The notes below the pieces were generated by a model. It saw only the letters and a program-made list of their open reading frames with translations. It had not been told where the DNA came from and did no database searches. From Desulfotignum sp032250905 (GTDB lineage: Bacteria; Desulfobacterota; Desulfobacteria; Desulfobacterales; Desulfobacteraceae): a stretch of 64,000 bases of DNA. Below, piece by piece: positions 21,865 through 30,549 of the stretch. The position numbers and the translations under genes are program-made. Numbering within the stretch: position 1 is the first letter of the stretch; every line of letters begins with the position of its first letter. The stretch lies in contig JAVVEQ010000010.1 of assembly GCA_032250905.1 (NCBI GenBank), forward strand, positions 1 through 64,000, given 5' to 3'.

Positions 21865-22860
21865 ATGCAGAAAAAAACCGTTGCCTTTTCCAAGGAGTCA
21901 TCCAATCTCTTTTTTCATATTCTGACCCGATGTAACCTGTCCTGTGACCACTGCTACATCAATCCGGAACAGCATGGCCGGCAGACCCTTTCCATTGAAA
22001 CCATCTGCCGGTGGCTGGGCCTTTTTTCCAAACATGCCCAACAGACCAACCTGATATTTTTAGGCGGGGAACCCACACTGCACAGGGATCTGGCCATTGC
22101 CGTCAAAAAAGCGCGGGAACTGACTTTCAACTCCATTACGATTGATACCAACGGGTTTCTTTTCCACAATATCCTGGACAAACTCACCCCGGATGATGTG
22201 GATTTCATCTCTTTTTCACTGGACGGGGCCACATCTGCCACCAATGATGCCATCCGGGGAAAGGGCAGTTATGAGGCTGTTCTCTCAGGGATTCACCAGG
22301 CCCGGACAAAAGAATATTCCTGCTCCATGATCTTTACGGTGTCGGACAAAAACCTGCACGAGCTGTCGAAAATGCCGGATTTGGCGGCATCCCTGGATAT
22401 CCAGCGGTTTTTCATCCAGGTCATCGGCATGCGGGGAAAATCCGCTGCCGGCGGTGCAGACACCCATCAGGTATCCAAGGACCTGTGGTTGTCGGTGATT
22501 CCAAAGGTAGCTGAAACCATTGCTGAAAAAGGAATCACCGTGACCTATCCCAAAGTATTTCTGGAACCGGGAGAGGCGTTTTCCTGTGCCGGTATCGTGG
22601 CGGACAACTATTTCGTGTTTCCCAACGGCCGGGTCTATCGATGCCCCTTGTGCGAAGATTACCCCCTGCATGCCTATACCATCAAAGACAACCTCCTGGT
22701 GCCCTCCTCCCCGATCAATGAAACCGATCTGTTTGATCTGACCATTCCTGAAGGGTGTGTCATGAACAAAATCATCCAGCCGGGAAACCTGGATTATCTG
22801 TCAGACGGTACGCCGGCGCACAAAATCGCCTGCTGCATGCTCAAACAGGAAATCAGCTGA
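21865..22860 (+). CDS. Radical SAM protein with SPASM-like C-terminus
   Basis: A 331-residue radical SAM enzyme. The SAM [4Fe-4S] motif is CNLSCDHC (CxxxCxxC, about residues 20-27), followed by the glycine motif FLGGEPTLH and the SFSLDGATSATND strand. The C-terminus has several cysteines (SCAGIVAD, RCPLCEDYP, GCVMN, ACCML), suggesting one or two auxiliary clusters as in SPASM/twitch enzymes. Substrate is unknown; SPASM proteins often modify peptides or act in cofactor synthesis. It lies only 3 bp after purF, so it is co-transcribed with nucleotide genes. I do not recognise a named family. Confidence 0.85.
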   Translation: MQKKTVAFSKESSNLFFHILTRCNLSCDHCYINPEQHGRQTLSIETICRWLGLFSKHAQQTNLIFLGGEPTLHRDLAIAVKKARELTFNSITIDTNGFLFHNILDKLTPDDVDFISFSLDGATSATNDAIRGKGSYEAVLSGIHQARTKEYSCSMIFTVSDKNLHELSKMPDLAASLDIQRFFIQVIGMRGKSAAGGADTHQVSKDLWLSVIPKVAETIAEKGITVTYPKVFLEPGEAFSCAGIVADNYFVFPNGRVYRCPLCEDYPLHAYTIKDNLLVPSSPINETDLFDLTIPEGCVMNKIIQPGNLDYLSDGTPAHKIACCMLKQEIS

Positions 22861-24109
22861 AAGGGTGTTTGCCTGTTTTTGATCTTTTCCGGTTTTTTTT
22901 CCGGGTTTCCGCTTCATGGAACAAAATCAGCTGTCGGATCCCTTTGGTATCTTTGGGATCCATGAGAATGTCTGCATACTCTTCTGACGACACCGGCTGA
23001 ATGAGAATTTCCTGATGGATCAAAGCCTGGATCTGATTGAGCAGCAGTTTTTCTCTGGGGCTGCAAAAGGAAAATGCCTGGCCTTTGCGGGTGCCCCGAC
23101 CGGTCCGGCCCACCCGGTGCACATAGTTCTCCGGATTGTCCGGCAGATCATAATTGATCACATAATCCAGGTTAGGAATATCGATGCCCCGGGCAGACAC
23201 ATCTGTGGCAATCAGAATGCGCTCTTCTCCTGCCTTGAACCGGGCCAGCACCTGGTTGCGTTCCGTCTGATCCTTGTCCCCGTGGAGGGTGGCTGACGCA
23301 ATATGATCCCTTTCCAGGGCCTTGGCGACACGTTCCGCTCTGACCCTGGTTCTGACGAACACCAGGATGCGATCGTTTTCATGATCCCGGATAAACCGCC
23401 GAAGAAAAAACCGCTTGTCATCCATCTCCATTTCCACTACCCAGTGGGAAACGTTTCTGGATACCGGGTTGTCCGGCGCAATCTGAATCCGGATCGCAGA
23501 GGTTTTCACCTGGGAAAACGCCAGTTTCTTGATCTCCTTGTCAATGGTGGCGGAAAAAAACAATGTCTGGTGCCGTTGAGGCAGCTTCTTCTTGATGGCC
23601 TGGATATCTTCCAGAAACCCTTTGGCCAGCATCCGATCCGCTTCATCCAGCACCAGGGTGTTCACCCGGGACAGAACGATGGCCCCCTGACTGATGAGAT
23701 CAAACATCCTTCCCGGTGTGGCCACCAGAATATCAATACCGTCTTTCAACCGGGCAATCTGCCGGTCCTGATCCACACCGCCGTAAACCGCAAACGGATT
23801 GACCCGGGTATGCCGGGACAACATATTGAATACCGCTCCGATCTGGCCTGCCAACTCCCGGGTCGGCACCATCACAATACACTGGATCCCTGTGGGAGAT
23901 CCAGGGCGTTTGGATTTGTGGATCCGGTCGACAACCGGAATGGCAAAGGCGGCGGTTTTTCCAGTGCCTGTCTGGGCCACGGCCAGAACATCTTCACCCT
24001 TGAGGATGGAAGGGATGGCTTTGAACTGAATATCAGTGGGCCTTTTGAATCCGGCGGCATCCAGATTTTTCTTTATAGATGCGGCAATGGGATATTTTTC
24101 AAATTTCAT
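22853..24109 (-). CDS. DEAD-box ATP-dependent RNA helicase, RhlE-like
   Basis: A 418-residue DEAD-box helicase. The motifs are in order: F and Q motif (RPTDIQFKAIP), Walker A AQTGTGKT, PTRELAGQI, DEAD (LDEADRML), SAT (FFSATID), then the second RecA domain with VFVRTR, ATDVSARGIDIP and HRVGRTGR. A basic tail (RKKNRKRSKTGK) follows, as in RhlE-type proteins that act in ribosome assembly or RNA turnover. The GKHPFS end overlaps the convergent radical SAM gene by 8 bp. A cold-shock or ribosome role is inferred from family only. Confidence 0.93.
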   Translation of the reverse strand: MKFEKYPIAASIKKNLDAAGFKRPTDIQFKAIPSILKGEDVLAVAQTGTGKTAAFAIPVVDRIHKSKRPGSPTGIQCIVMVPTRELAGQIGAVFNMLSRHTRVNPFAVYGGVDQDRQIARLKDGIDILVATPGRMFDLISQGAIVLSRVNTLVLDEADRMLAKGFLEDIQAIKKKLPQRHQTLFFSATIDKEIKKLAFSQVKTSAIRIQIAPDNPVSRNVSHWVVEMEMDDKRFFLRRFIRDHENDRILVFVRTRVRAERVAKALERDHIASATLHGDKDQTERNQVLARFKAGEERILIATDVSARGIDIPNLDYVINYDLPDNPENYVHRVGRTGRGTRKGQAFSFCSPREKLLLNQIQALIHQEILIQPVSSEEYADILMDPKDTKGIRQLILFHEAETRKKNRKRSKTGKHPFS

Positions 24110-24247
24110 ACCTGTCTCTTTTTTGTAAACCTGCCTGGTTGTAAGAATATTTTTAAGATACAGGTAATGGCGTTGAATCGCAACATATGTTTACCTGAGA
24201 TGCCAATATATACAGGCAGTTCCTTTGACAGGGATGCAGATTTATTC

Positions 24248-24276
24248 TTGACACGCGCAGGTCAAGCAGGTAAAGT
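24248..24276 (+). promoter_or_regulatory. Sigma-70-type promoter ahead of the cobalamin riboswitch
   Basis: TTGACA at 24248-24253 and TAAAGT at 24271-24276 are separated by 17 bp. The -35 is perfect and the -10 matches four of six positions. The transcript would begin just before the riboswitch. Confidence 0.55.
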
Positions 24277-24277
24277 G

Positions 24278-24450
24278 GTGTATTGTTCAGGTACTGCCCA
24301 CGCAGTCAAAAGGGAATCCTGTGAGAGTCAGGAACGGTCCCGCCGCTGTAACCGAGGATGAACGCCACACACAACCACTGATGAGATTTTCAACGGGAAG
24401 GGGTGGCCGGTAAGTTGATCCGGAAGTCAGAAGACCTGCCTGAACAGTTG
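24278..24450 (+). ncRNA. Cobalamin (B12) riboswitch aptamer
   Basis: The conserved core GGGAATCCTGTGAGAGTCAG, then GAACGGTCCCGCCGCTGTAA, lies at about 24311-24350. The B12 box AAGTCAGAAGACCTGCC is at 24424-24440. Together these are diagnostic for the adenosylcobalamin class. The element lies upstream of cobO and cobQ on the same strand. When cobamide is bound it should reduce their expression, probably through the hairpin at 24504-24536. Exact ends are approximate. Confidence 0.93.
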
Positions 24451-24503
24451 ATCGTATGCTAGCGAGGACCTGGGGTGATCAACACAATGAGGATAAAAAC
24501 GGT

Positions 24504-24536
24504 TCCCATATCAGTGCTGCTGGTATGGGATTTTTT
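24504..24536 (+). terminator. Intrinsic terminator, likely riboswitch expression platform
   Basis: TCCCATATCA (24504-24513) pairs with TGGTATGGGA (24521-24530), ten pairs including one G-U, over a 7-nt loop, followed at once by six T. It lies about 60 nt after the B12 box, where a transcriptional switch is expected. The alternative antiterminator fold was not worked out. Confidence 0.8.
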
Positions 24537-24593
24537 AATTCCTTGACAACAGGATGTCTCATGTTCTCCGGTATATCGGTCGCCATGCTTCAG

Positions 24594-24631
24594 GGGAAAA
24601 CAGGATATCTGGTGGTCCTGTTTTCCCTTTT
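24594..24631 (+). terminator. Second terminator-like hairpin in the cob leader
   Basis: GGGAAAACAGGA (24594-24605) and TCCTGTTTTCCC (24616-24627) form a perfect 12-bp stem over a 10-nt loop, followed by TTTT. It is 58 nt beyond the first terminator and still about 200 nt before cobO. Having two in tandem without a gene between them is unusual. Confidence 0.6.
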
Positions 24632-24822
24632 GCATCTTCTCGACCGCCATATCGATACATTCATTCAACAATTGAAGGAACGGATATCAGACCACCGTGT
24701 GGTGATGCTGTTGAAACAGGGCAAGGGGTCTTTGGCTGATGTTTCACATGAAACACACAGGGGTATACCGGCAAATACACCGTCACGTCGCTTTCAACAG
24801 CACGTAACGTCGGGAAACAAGA
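24632..24822 (+). other. Long untranslated leader before cobO, no convincing gene
   Basis: With the riboswitch and hairpins this fills 24110-24834, the only gene-free stretch above 300 bp. A 179-codon frame (24456-24995) crosses it but starts inside the leader, spans both hairpins, runs into cobO in another frame and has no family motif, so I do not call it. The cobO ribosome site AGGAGG lies just after this stretch. Confidence 0.5.
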
Positions 24823-24834
24823 TCAGGAGGCACC

Positions 24835-25347
24835 ATGAAAGGATACATACAGGTTTATACGGGAAAAGGAAAAGGGAAAACCACGGCTGCACTGGGACTG
24901 GCTCTCCGTGGCGCCGGCGCAGGCCTTCAGGTGTTTGTGGGACAGTTCCTCAAACAGGGGGATTATTCGGAAATCAAGGCGTTGTCCCTATTTGAAAATG
25001 TAACCGTGGAACAGTTCGGCATGGGCAGGTTTGTCAGAGGCGTGCCCTCAGATCAGGAAAAAGCAGCCGCCAGGAAGGGGTATGGCCGATTGTGTGACAT
25101 TTTGGAAGCCGGAGTCCATGATCTGATCATCGTGGATGAAGGCAACGTGGCGGTGACCTGTCAGCTGATATCAGAAGAAGAGCTGCTGACACTGATGGAC
25201 AAAAAACCGGAAAACGTGGAACTGGTGATCACCGGCAGAGGGGCGTCACCTGCAGTAATGAACCGTGCCGACCTGGTCACCGAGATGAAAGAGATCAAAC
25301 ACTATTATCACCAGGGCGTCGCGGCCCGCAAAGGCATTGAAAAATGA
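24835..25347 (+). CDS. cobO: Cob(I)yrinic acid a,c-diamide adenosyltransferase
   Basis: A 170-residue CobA/CobO/BtuR-type ATP:corrinoid adenosyltransferase. The P-loop is YTGKGKGKTTAALGLALRGAG (about 6-26), with VGQFLKQGDYSE after it, IIVDEGNVAVTCQLIS as Walker B, and VITGRGASPAVMNRADLVTEM near the end; these are the landmark motifs. It adenosylates cobalt in corrinoids, either made de novo or salvaged. AGGAGG lies 6-7 nt before the ATG. It is the first gene behind the cobalamin riboswitch and overlaps cobQ by ATGA. Confidence 0.95.
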   Translation: MKGYIQVYTGKGKGKTTAALGLALRGAGAGLQVFVGQFLKQGDYSEIKALSLFENVTVEQFGMGRFVRGVPSDQEKAAARKGYGRLCDILEAGVHDLIIVDEGNVAVTCQLISEEELLTLMDKKPENVELVITGRGASPAVMNRADLVTEMKEIKHYYHQGVAARKGIEK

Positions 25348-26810
25348 ACAAACCGAACATTGCCGTTCTGGGCACGGGTTCGGATGTCGGAAAAAGCATC
25401 ATCGCAGCGGGCATCTGCCGGTACCTGGTGGACAATGGCCAGCATGTAGCACCATTCAAGGCCCAGAACATGTCCAACAATTCAGGCATCACTCCGGAAG
25501 GCCTGGAGATCGGAAGGGCCCAGATCGTCCAGGCGGAAGCCGCCCGGATTGCACCCCATGTTCACATGAATCCCATTCTGCTGAAGCCGTTTGGTGACAA
25601 ACAGTCCCAGGTCGTACTGAACGGCCGGGTTCACGGCAATCACACGGCCATGGATTATCACACCTGCAAACCCTTTTATTTTGAAACGGCTTGCCAGGCC
25701 TTTGATGCCCTCGCAGCCGAATATGACCGCATCGTTCTGGAAGGGGCCGGCTCGTGTGCGGAAGTCAACCTGATGGACACGGACATTGTCAATTTTCCCA
25801 TGGCTGAATATGCCGATGCGCATGTGATCTTGACCGCAGACATTCACCGGGGCGGGGTGTTCGCCCAGGTGGTGGGAACGCTGGCCTGCCTGCCTTCCCG
25901 TTTCAGGGACAGGGTCAAAGGCATCATCATCAACCGGTTCAGGGGGGATATCGATCTGTTTAAAGACGGTGTGTCATGGATTGAACAGAACACCGGGAAA
26001 CCGGTACTGGGGGTATTGCCCTGGTATTCTCATTTCAGAATTGATGCAGAAGATTCGGTTGAAATTGAAAAATCAAATGATTTCAAATCGCTGCGCTCTG
26101 ATCTGCCTGCCATTGCCATATTGAGACTGCCCCATATTGCCAATTTCACAGATTTTCATGCCCTGACCCGAATCAATGGATTGCAGACGATGTTCATTGA
26201 TTCACCAAAGCATCTGAACCGATTTTCCGCCATTGTCATACCGGGTTCAAAAAATACACGAAAAGACCTGATCTGGGTCATGGAACAGTTTGAAACCCCC
26301 TTGAAATCATATATTCAAACCGGCGGCCATATTCTGGGCATCTGTGGGGGGTACCAGATGCTGGGACAATGGGTGGAGGATCCGGACGGACTGGAAGGCG
26401 ATCCCGGACAGACACGGGGACTGGGACTGCTGCCTGTCCAAACCATTCTGCAGGCCCCCAAAACCACCACGTTAAGCGAATTCAACTGGGACAATGTCCA
26501 TGGCAGAGGATATGAAATTCACATGGGTACCACCCGGCTCACCGGCGGCACCCCGTTTATCCGAATTGTTTCCCGAAACGGCAGAACGGTTTCGGAAACC
26601 GACGGGTGCCTCGCAGACAATGGTCAGGTGGCTGGAACTTATATCCACGGTTTTTTTGATTTCAACGCCATTATCAAAAAATGGTTTGGTTTGGTGGGAG
26701 TGGATCATCCCTTGGATTATGCAGTTGACGCGGCCATTGAAAAAGACCGGGACTACGACCAGTTGAAAAATCATATGGAAACCTACCTGGACCTGAAATC
26801 TCTGCTTTGA
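25344..26810 (+). CDS. cobQ: Cobyric acid synthase
   Basis: A 488-residue CobQ/CbiP amidotransferase that amidates positions b, d, e and g of adenosylcobyrinic diamide. The N-terminal dethiobiotin-synthetase-like ATPase domain has LGTGSDVGKSIIAAGICRYL and FKAQNMSNNSGIT. The C-terminal glutaminase domain has IVIPGSKNTRKDLIWV and the nucleophile Cys in ILGICGGYQMLG, with the catalytic His in GTYIHGFFD. Lengths and motifs are normal. Its start overlaps the cobO stop, so both respond to the upstream riboswitch. Confidence 0.96.
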   Translation: MNKPNIAVLGTGSDVGKSIIAAGICRYLVDNGQHVAPFKAQNMSNNSGITPEGLEIGRAQIVQAEAARIAPHVHMNPILLKPFGDKQSQVVLNGRVHGNHTAMDYHTCKPFYFETACQAFDALAAEYDRIVLEGAGSCAEVNLMDTDIVNFPMAEYADAHVILTADIHRGGVFAQVVGTLACLPSRFRDRVKGIIINRFRGDIDLFKDGVSWIEQNTGKPVLGVLPWYSHFRIDAEDSVEIEKSNDFKSLRSDLPAIAILRLPHIANFTDFHALTRINGLQTMFIDSPKHLNRFSAIVIPGSKNTRKDLIWVMEQFETPLKSYIQTGGHILGICGGYQMLGQWVEDPDGLEGDPGQTRGLGLLPVQTILQAPKTTTLSEFNWDNVHGRGYEIHMGTTRLTGGTPFIRIVSRNGRTVSETDGCLADNGQVAGTYIHGFFDFNAIIKKWFGLVGVDHPLDYAVDAAIEKDRDYDQLKNHMETYLDLKSLL

Positions 26811-26841
26811 AAATGATACGTGTCTGACACCGGCTGTTGAA

Positions 26842-27423
26842 TCAAGAAGTCAGTTTGATCTGAAACAGTGGCGTATGAACCGCACCTTCCGCCGAAAGCC
26901 GGCTTTCATAGAAAACAAGGCGGTTGACCCGAAAAGCCGGGGAGGTTTCGTTTTCAAAACGTTTGATCAAAGGGCTCATAACACGCTGCCGGACCGGGTT
27001 TTTAATTCGTGCCAAAGTAATGTGGGGAAAGAAGGGTCGGGATTGTGCGGGAATATCCATGGCGTGAAGTTGTCTGTCCAACGCTGTCACAAGCTGCGTC
27101 AACAGACGGGTCTGACCCCCGATGCCACTCCACACGACCCGGGCTTTTTTGACATTCGGGAAAACGCCTATGCCCTCAGCCATCAGTGTCGCCTCCGGGA
27201 AGGCGCCGGAAAGAGCCGCCATGGCCGATTGTATGGGTACCAGCATATCCCGGGGGGTCGGCCCCAGAAACTTCAGTGTCAGATGAAACCGATCCGGGTC
27301 TGGCCAGGCAGCGGGTAATCGTGCAGATCTGAGTTCAGACTGGACATAGGATAAAAACCGTTTGACATGATCCGGCAGCGGGATCGCTACAAAAGTCCGG
27401 ATCCAATCTGATTTGTCAGCCAT
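26842..27423 (-). CDS. thpR: RNA 2',3'-cyclic phosphodiesterase (2H family)
   Basis: A 193-residue 2H phosphoesterase, formerly called 2'-5' RNA ligase. The two catalytic HxTx motifs are HLTL (in RFHLTLKFLGPTP) and HITL (in FFPHITLARIKN), spaced as in the family. The N-terminal RTFVAIPLPDHVK is also typical. The start ATG at 27423 overlaps the stop of the upstream ubiquitin-like gene by 8 bp; the longer frame to 27483 would run through that gene. It likely opens 2',3'-cyclic phosphates on RNA ends. Confidence 0.93.
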   Translation of the reverse strand: MADKSDWIRTFVAIPLPDHVKRFLSYVQSELRSARLPAAWPDPDRFHLTLKFLGPTPRDMLVPIQSAMAALSGAFPEATLMAEGIGVFPNVKKARVVWSGIGGQTRLLTQLVTALDRQLHAMDIPAQSRPFFPHITLARIKNPVRQRVMSPLIKRFENETSPAFRVNRLVFYESRLSAEGAVHTPLFQIKLTS

Positions 27424-27703
27424 GGCATCTGTTTTTGAATCCCAAAAGGACCCGGTATGGTCCGGGTGTGCCATGAGGAACAAAAGCCACGCGGTCCTGA
27501 TCCTTGAGAACGGTTGACAACGGCTGGACCCGGCCGTTCACAAACACCACCTCTACATCCTCATGGGTCAGCTGCATCTGGTGCATCAACATTTCAGCGG
27601 TGGTGCCTTTAGAAATGGAGAGAGAAACATTGGTATACGGCAGATTTTTCTGCGCAAGTTTTTTTTGCAGAAAGGAAAATGCATTGAATGTAATGGTCGG
27701 CAT
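27416..27703 (-). CDS. MoaD/ThiS-like beta-grasp protein without terminal Gly-Gly
   Basis: A 95-residue ubiquitin-like protein. ITFNAFSFLQKKL, TTAEMLMHQMQLTHEDVEVVFVNGRVQPLSTVLKDQDRVAFVP follow the MoaD/ThiS or Mut7-C-type beta-grasp pattern. In place of the usual C-terminal GG used for sulfur transfer, the protein ends PHGTPGPYRVLLGFKNRCHG, with a single Gly as last residue. Activation by a MoeB/ThiF-type enzyme is thus doubtful. AAGGAG precedes the start at good distance. It overlaps thpR by 8 bp. Homologues near tungsten oxidoreductases suggest a cofactor link, which is only an inference here. Confidence 0.75.
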   Translation of the reverse strand: MPTITFNAFSFLQKKLAQKNLPYTNVSLSISKGTTAEMLMHQMQLTHEDVEVVFVNGRVQPLSTVLKDQDRVAFVPHGTPGPYRVLLGFKNRCHG

Positions 27704-27787
27704 GGTCGGTCTCCTTTGATATCATCATATCCAATAGCGAAAATATTCTCAATTGAAAAAAATAACAGTTCTGTTTATATGTAATGG

Positions 27788-29914
27788 ATGCGATTGCGAC
27801 TGATCATATTGATTCTGGCAATATTTGCTTTTTTATCCGTGTCCACGGGAGGATGGCTGTATTATTATTCTTTTAAGAAGGCCGCTTTTCAAACAGGCGA
27901 AACCCAGGCCACCGCTGAACTGAAACTGCTGACCGACCAGCTGGCTACCTATCTGTCTGAACACGACAAATCTGTCCGTGCTCTGTCCCGGATCAAGGAG
28001 CTGGAAACTGTTCTTGTAAGCACAAATCTGGAAACCATTTACAAGGCCAACCAGATTCTGGATATGTTTGCCCGTTCTCTGGAAGTGGATGTCAGCTATT
28101 TGATGGATGTTGACGGCATCACCATCTGTTCCAGCAATCGGAATCAATTCGACAGTTTTGTAGGCCATGATTTTTCCTTCAGACCGTATTTCAAATCCGC
28201 CGTCCAGGGAATGCCTGCCAGCTATCTCGCACTTGGCATCACCTCCCTGAAACGGGGGGTTTATTACAGTCATCCGGTGTATCATCCGGAGATAAAAAAA
28301 ATCATCGGTGTGGCTGTAATTAAATCATCCATTGAATATCTGGAAACCACGTTATTTTCCAATCCGCAACATCTGCTGTTCTTTGTCAGCCCGGACGGCA
28401 TTGTTTTTATCAGCAACCAACCCCGGTATCGATTCAACCTGCTGTGGGCTCTGGATAATAAAGCAGAAGACCAGATCGTCGACTCCCGGCAATTCGGCAA
28501 CGGACCCTGGGAGTGGTCTGGATTCAGCCGGACAGATCCCCGGGACCGGGTCCTGGATAGAAACCACCAGGAATTTCTGTATACGTCCCTTCCGGTGCCG
28601 GATTATCCCAACTGGCAAGTCGTGTCCCTGAAAAACAGGAAATTGCTTGAAAAGCAACTGTCCGCTCCGTTTATCAAAGGGATCGGGCCCGGCGTAATTT
28701 TTATTTCCTGTCTGGCCGGTATCCTGGTTTTTTCTCTTTATCAGCAGGGTGCCAAGGAGATCAATCAACGAAAGGCGGCTGAAGAAAAACTGCGGATCAG
28801 CGAGGAACGATATCGACATATTTATCATAAAACGCCCATCATGCTGCATTCCATAGATATCAGCGGAAAAATTATCCGGGTTTCCGATCACTGGGTGGAT
28901 GTCATGGGATATGATCGAAGCGAGGTGATCGGCCGGCATTTGACGGATTTTTTCACTCCTGAATCCAGAAAACTGGCATTGTCAGAAATTTTTCCCCGGT
29001 TTTTCACAACAGGGTTCTGCAAAGATGTCCCCTATACTTATGTAAAGAAAAATGGATCGCCTCTGGATATTCTGCTTTCCTGTTACGGAGTAAGAGACAA
29101 GGCGGGCCAGGTGGTCCGGTCACTGGCGGTGAGTGTGGATGTTACAGAAAAGAATCGAACCCAGAAAGATCTGGAAATCGCCAAGGAAAAACTGGCCCGG
29201 TACTCTCATGATCTGGAACAGCAGGTCAGCCAGAGAACGGCTCAACTGGAAAAAGCCCAGACCAACCTGAAAAATTTATCTAAAAATATCATCGCTTCCC
29301 AGGAACGGGAGAAAGAACAGGTGGCCAGGGAACTCCATGATCATCTCGGCCAGGTGCTGACCGCCTTGCGTATCGATGTGCTGTGGTTGAAAAAACACTT
29401 TGCGGCCTCACCGGTTCTGGCGGTAACCCGGGCAGAGAAGATGAGTCTCCTTATAGACAAAACCATTCAGGATGTCAGGGATATGGCGTATCGGCTTCGT
29501 CCCCGGGTGCTGGATGATCTGGGCTTGTCCGATGCCCTGGAATCCCTGGTCTCCGATTTTGAGAAGCGATCCAATGTATCCTGTGTGTTTCGGCGGGATA
29601 TCATACCAACGATTGATAAAACACTGGCCACGGCCCTTTATCGAATCGGCCAGGAAGCGGTGACCAATGCCATTCGCCATGCCCGGGCCACCACCATTAT
29701 CGTCGAGTTGAGATCCGATGATCAGGGCCTGATTCTCTCTGTGGAAGACAACGGCATCGGTTTCGACCCAGATCGGGGAACCCGGCAGACTGGATTCGGC
29801 CTGGAAGGCATGATGGAACGGGCCGATCTGGCCGGGGGGTCACTGAATATCACATCACAAAAAGGCAGGGGTACCCGTGTCACTTGCAAAGTAACCGTGG
29901 GGGGGTGGTCATGA
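27788..29914 (+). CDS. Membrane sensor histidine kinase with Cache and PAS domains (NarL/DesK-type)
   Basis: A 708-residue kinase. The parts are TM1 (about 4-26), an extracytoplasmic double-Cache-like sensor (about 40-290, with YLMDVDGITICSSNRNQF and FRPYFKSAVQG as in C4-dicarboxylate sensors), and TM2 (about 300-320). Then come PAS (about 335-450), a coiled coil with QREKEQ, a HisKA_3 dimerisation domain with the phospho-acceptor His in ARELHDHLGQV, and an HATPase domain (TNAIRHA, VEDNGIGFD, GFGLEGMMERA). The regulator gene overlaps its stop by ATGA. The DctB-like sensor and the TAXI-TRAP genes 1-4 kb away suggest it senses a carboxylate; this is inferred. Confidence 0.93.
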   Translation: MRLRLIILILAIFAFLSVSTGGWLYYYSFKKAAFQTGETQATAELKLLTDQLATYLSEHDKSVRALSRIKELETVLVSTNLETIYKANQILDMFARSLEVDVSYLMDVDGITICSSNRNQFDSFVGHDFSFRPYFKSAVQGMPASYLALGITSLKRGVYYSHPVYHPEIKKIIGVAVIKSSIEYLETTLFSNPQHLLFFVSPDGIVFISNQPRYRFNLLWALDNKAEDQIVDSRQFGNGPWEWSGFSRTDPRDRVLDRNHQEFLYTSLPVPDYPNWQVVSLKNRKLLEKQLSAPFIKGIGPGVIFISCLAGILVFSLYQQGAKEINQRKAAEEKLRISEERYRHIYHKTPIMLHSIDISGKIIRVSDHWVDVMGYDRSEVIGRHLTDFFTPESRKLALSEIFPRFFTTGFCKDVPYTYVKKNGSPLDILLSCYGVRDKAGQVVRSLAVSVDVTEKNRTQKDLEIAKEKLARYSHDLEQQVSQRTAQLEKAQTNLKNLSKNIIASQEREKEQVARELHDHLGQVLTALRIDVLWLKKHFAASPVLAVTRAEKMSLLIDKTIQDVRDMAYRLRPRVLDDLGLSDALESLVSDFEKRSNVSCVFRRDIIPTIDKTLATALYRIGQEAVTNAIRHARATTIIVELRSDDQGLILSVEDNGIGFDPDRGTRQTGFGLEGMMERADLAGGSLNITSQKGRGTRVTCKVTVGGWS

Positions 29915-30549
29915 TCACTGTTCTGCTGGCAGACGATCACAGCATTGTCCGGGACGGGCTGAGGCGGGTTCTGGAAGAAAGCTCCGACATCAAGGTCATT
30001 GCCGAAGCGTCTGATGGCGAAACCGCATTTGACCTTGCCATGAAAAAACAGCCGGACGTGGCAGTCATCGACATTTCCATGCCCGGCATGGACGGACTGG
30101 AAGTGGTGGCACGAATGAACACATATTGCCCCAAAATTCCGGTGCTTATCCTGACGATGCATGAGGAGGAACAATATGTGATCCGGGCCATGGAAGCCGG
30201 TGCCATGGGGTATGTCACCAAACAGTCCGCCCCGGAACAGCTGGTGGCGGCGGTAAAAAAAATTCATTCCGGGGGGAGATATCTGACGGAAAAAGCCAGT
30301 GAGGCCCTGGCTCTTCGTTACATTCGAGGCAACAAAAACAGACACGCCATTGAATCGCTTTCCATGCGCGAATTGCAGGTATTGCGCAAACTGGCCTGTG
30401 GCAGCACAAATCGGGAAATTGCCATCACTTACAATATCAGTGTGAAAACAGTGGATACCTATCGGGCCAGACTCTTGAAAAAACTGAACCTGCGAAATAA
30501 TGCGGAGTTATCCAGATATGCGATCCAGAACCGCCTGGTGGAATTTTAA
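29911..30549 (+). CDS. NarL/FixJ-type response regulator
   Basis: A 212-residue regulator. The receiver domain shows LLADDHSIVRDGL (acidic pair), VAVIDISMPGMDGLEV with the phospho-acceptor Asp, LTMHEEEQYV and GAMGYVTKQ with the conserved Lys. A LuxR-type HTH follows (about 145-205: LSMRELQVLRKLACGSTNREIA and VKTVDTYRARLLKKL). The start at 29911 overlaps the kinase stop; an earlier in-frame codon at 29884 lies inside the kinase and precedes the fold. It ends 4 bp into the convergent marR-type gene. Confidence 0.95.
   Translation: MITVLLADDHSIVRDGLRRVLEESSDIKVIAEASDGETAFDLAMKKQPDVAVIDISMPGMDGLEVVARMNTYCPKIPVLILTMHEEEQYVIRAMEAGAMGYVTKQSAPEQLVAAVKKIHSGGRYLTEKASEALALRYIRGNKNRHAIESLSMRELQVLRKLACGSTNREIAITYNISVKTVDTYRARLLKKLNLRNNAELSRYAIQNRLVEF

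Noticed and set aside
24456..24995. A 179-codon open frame between the riboswitch and cobO
   Set aside because: It starts within the leader, spans both terminator hairpins, overlaps the first 160 bp of cobO in another frame, has no ribosome site and no family motif.
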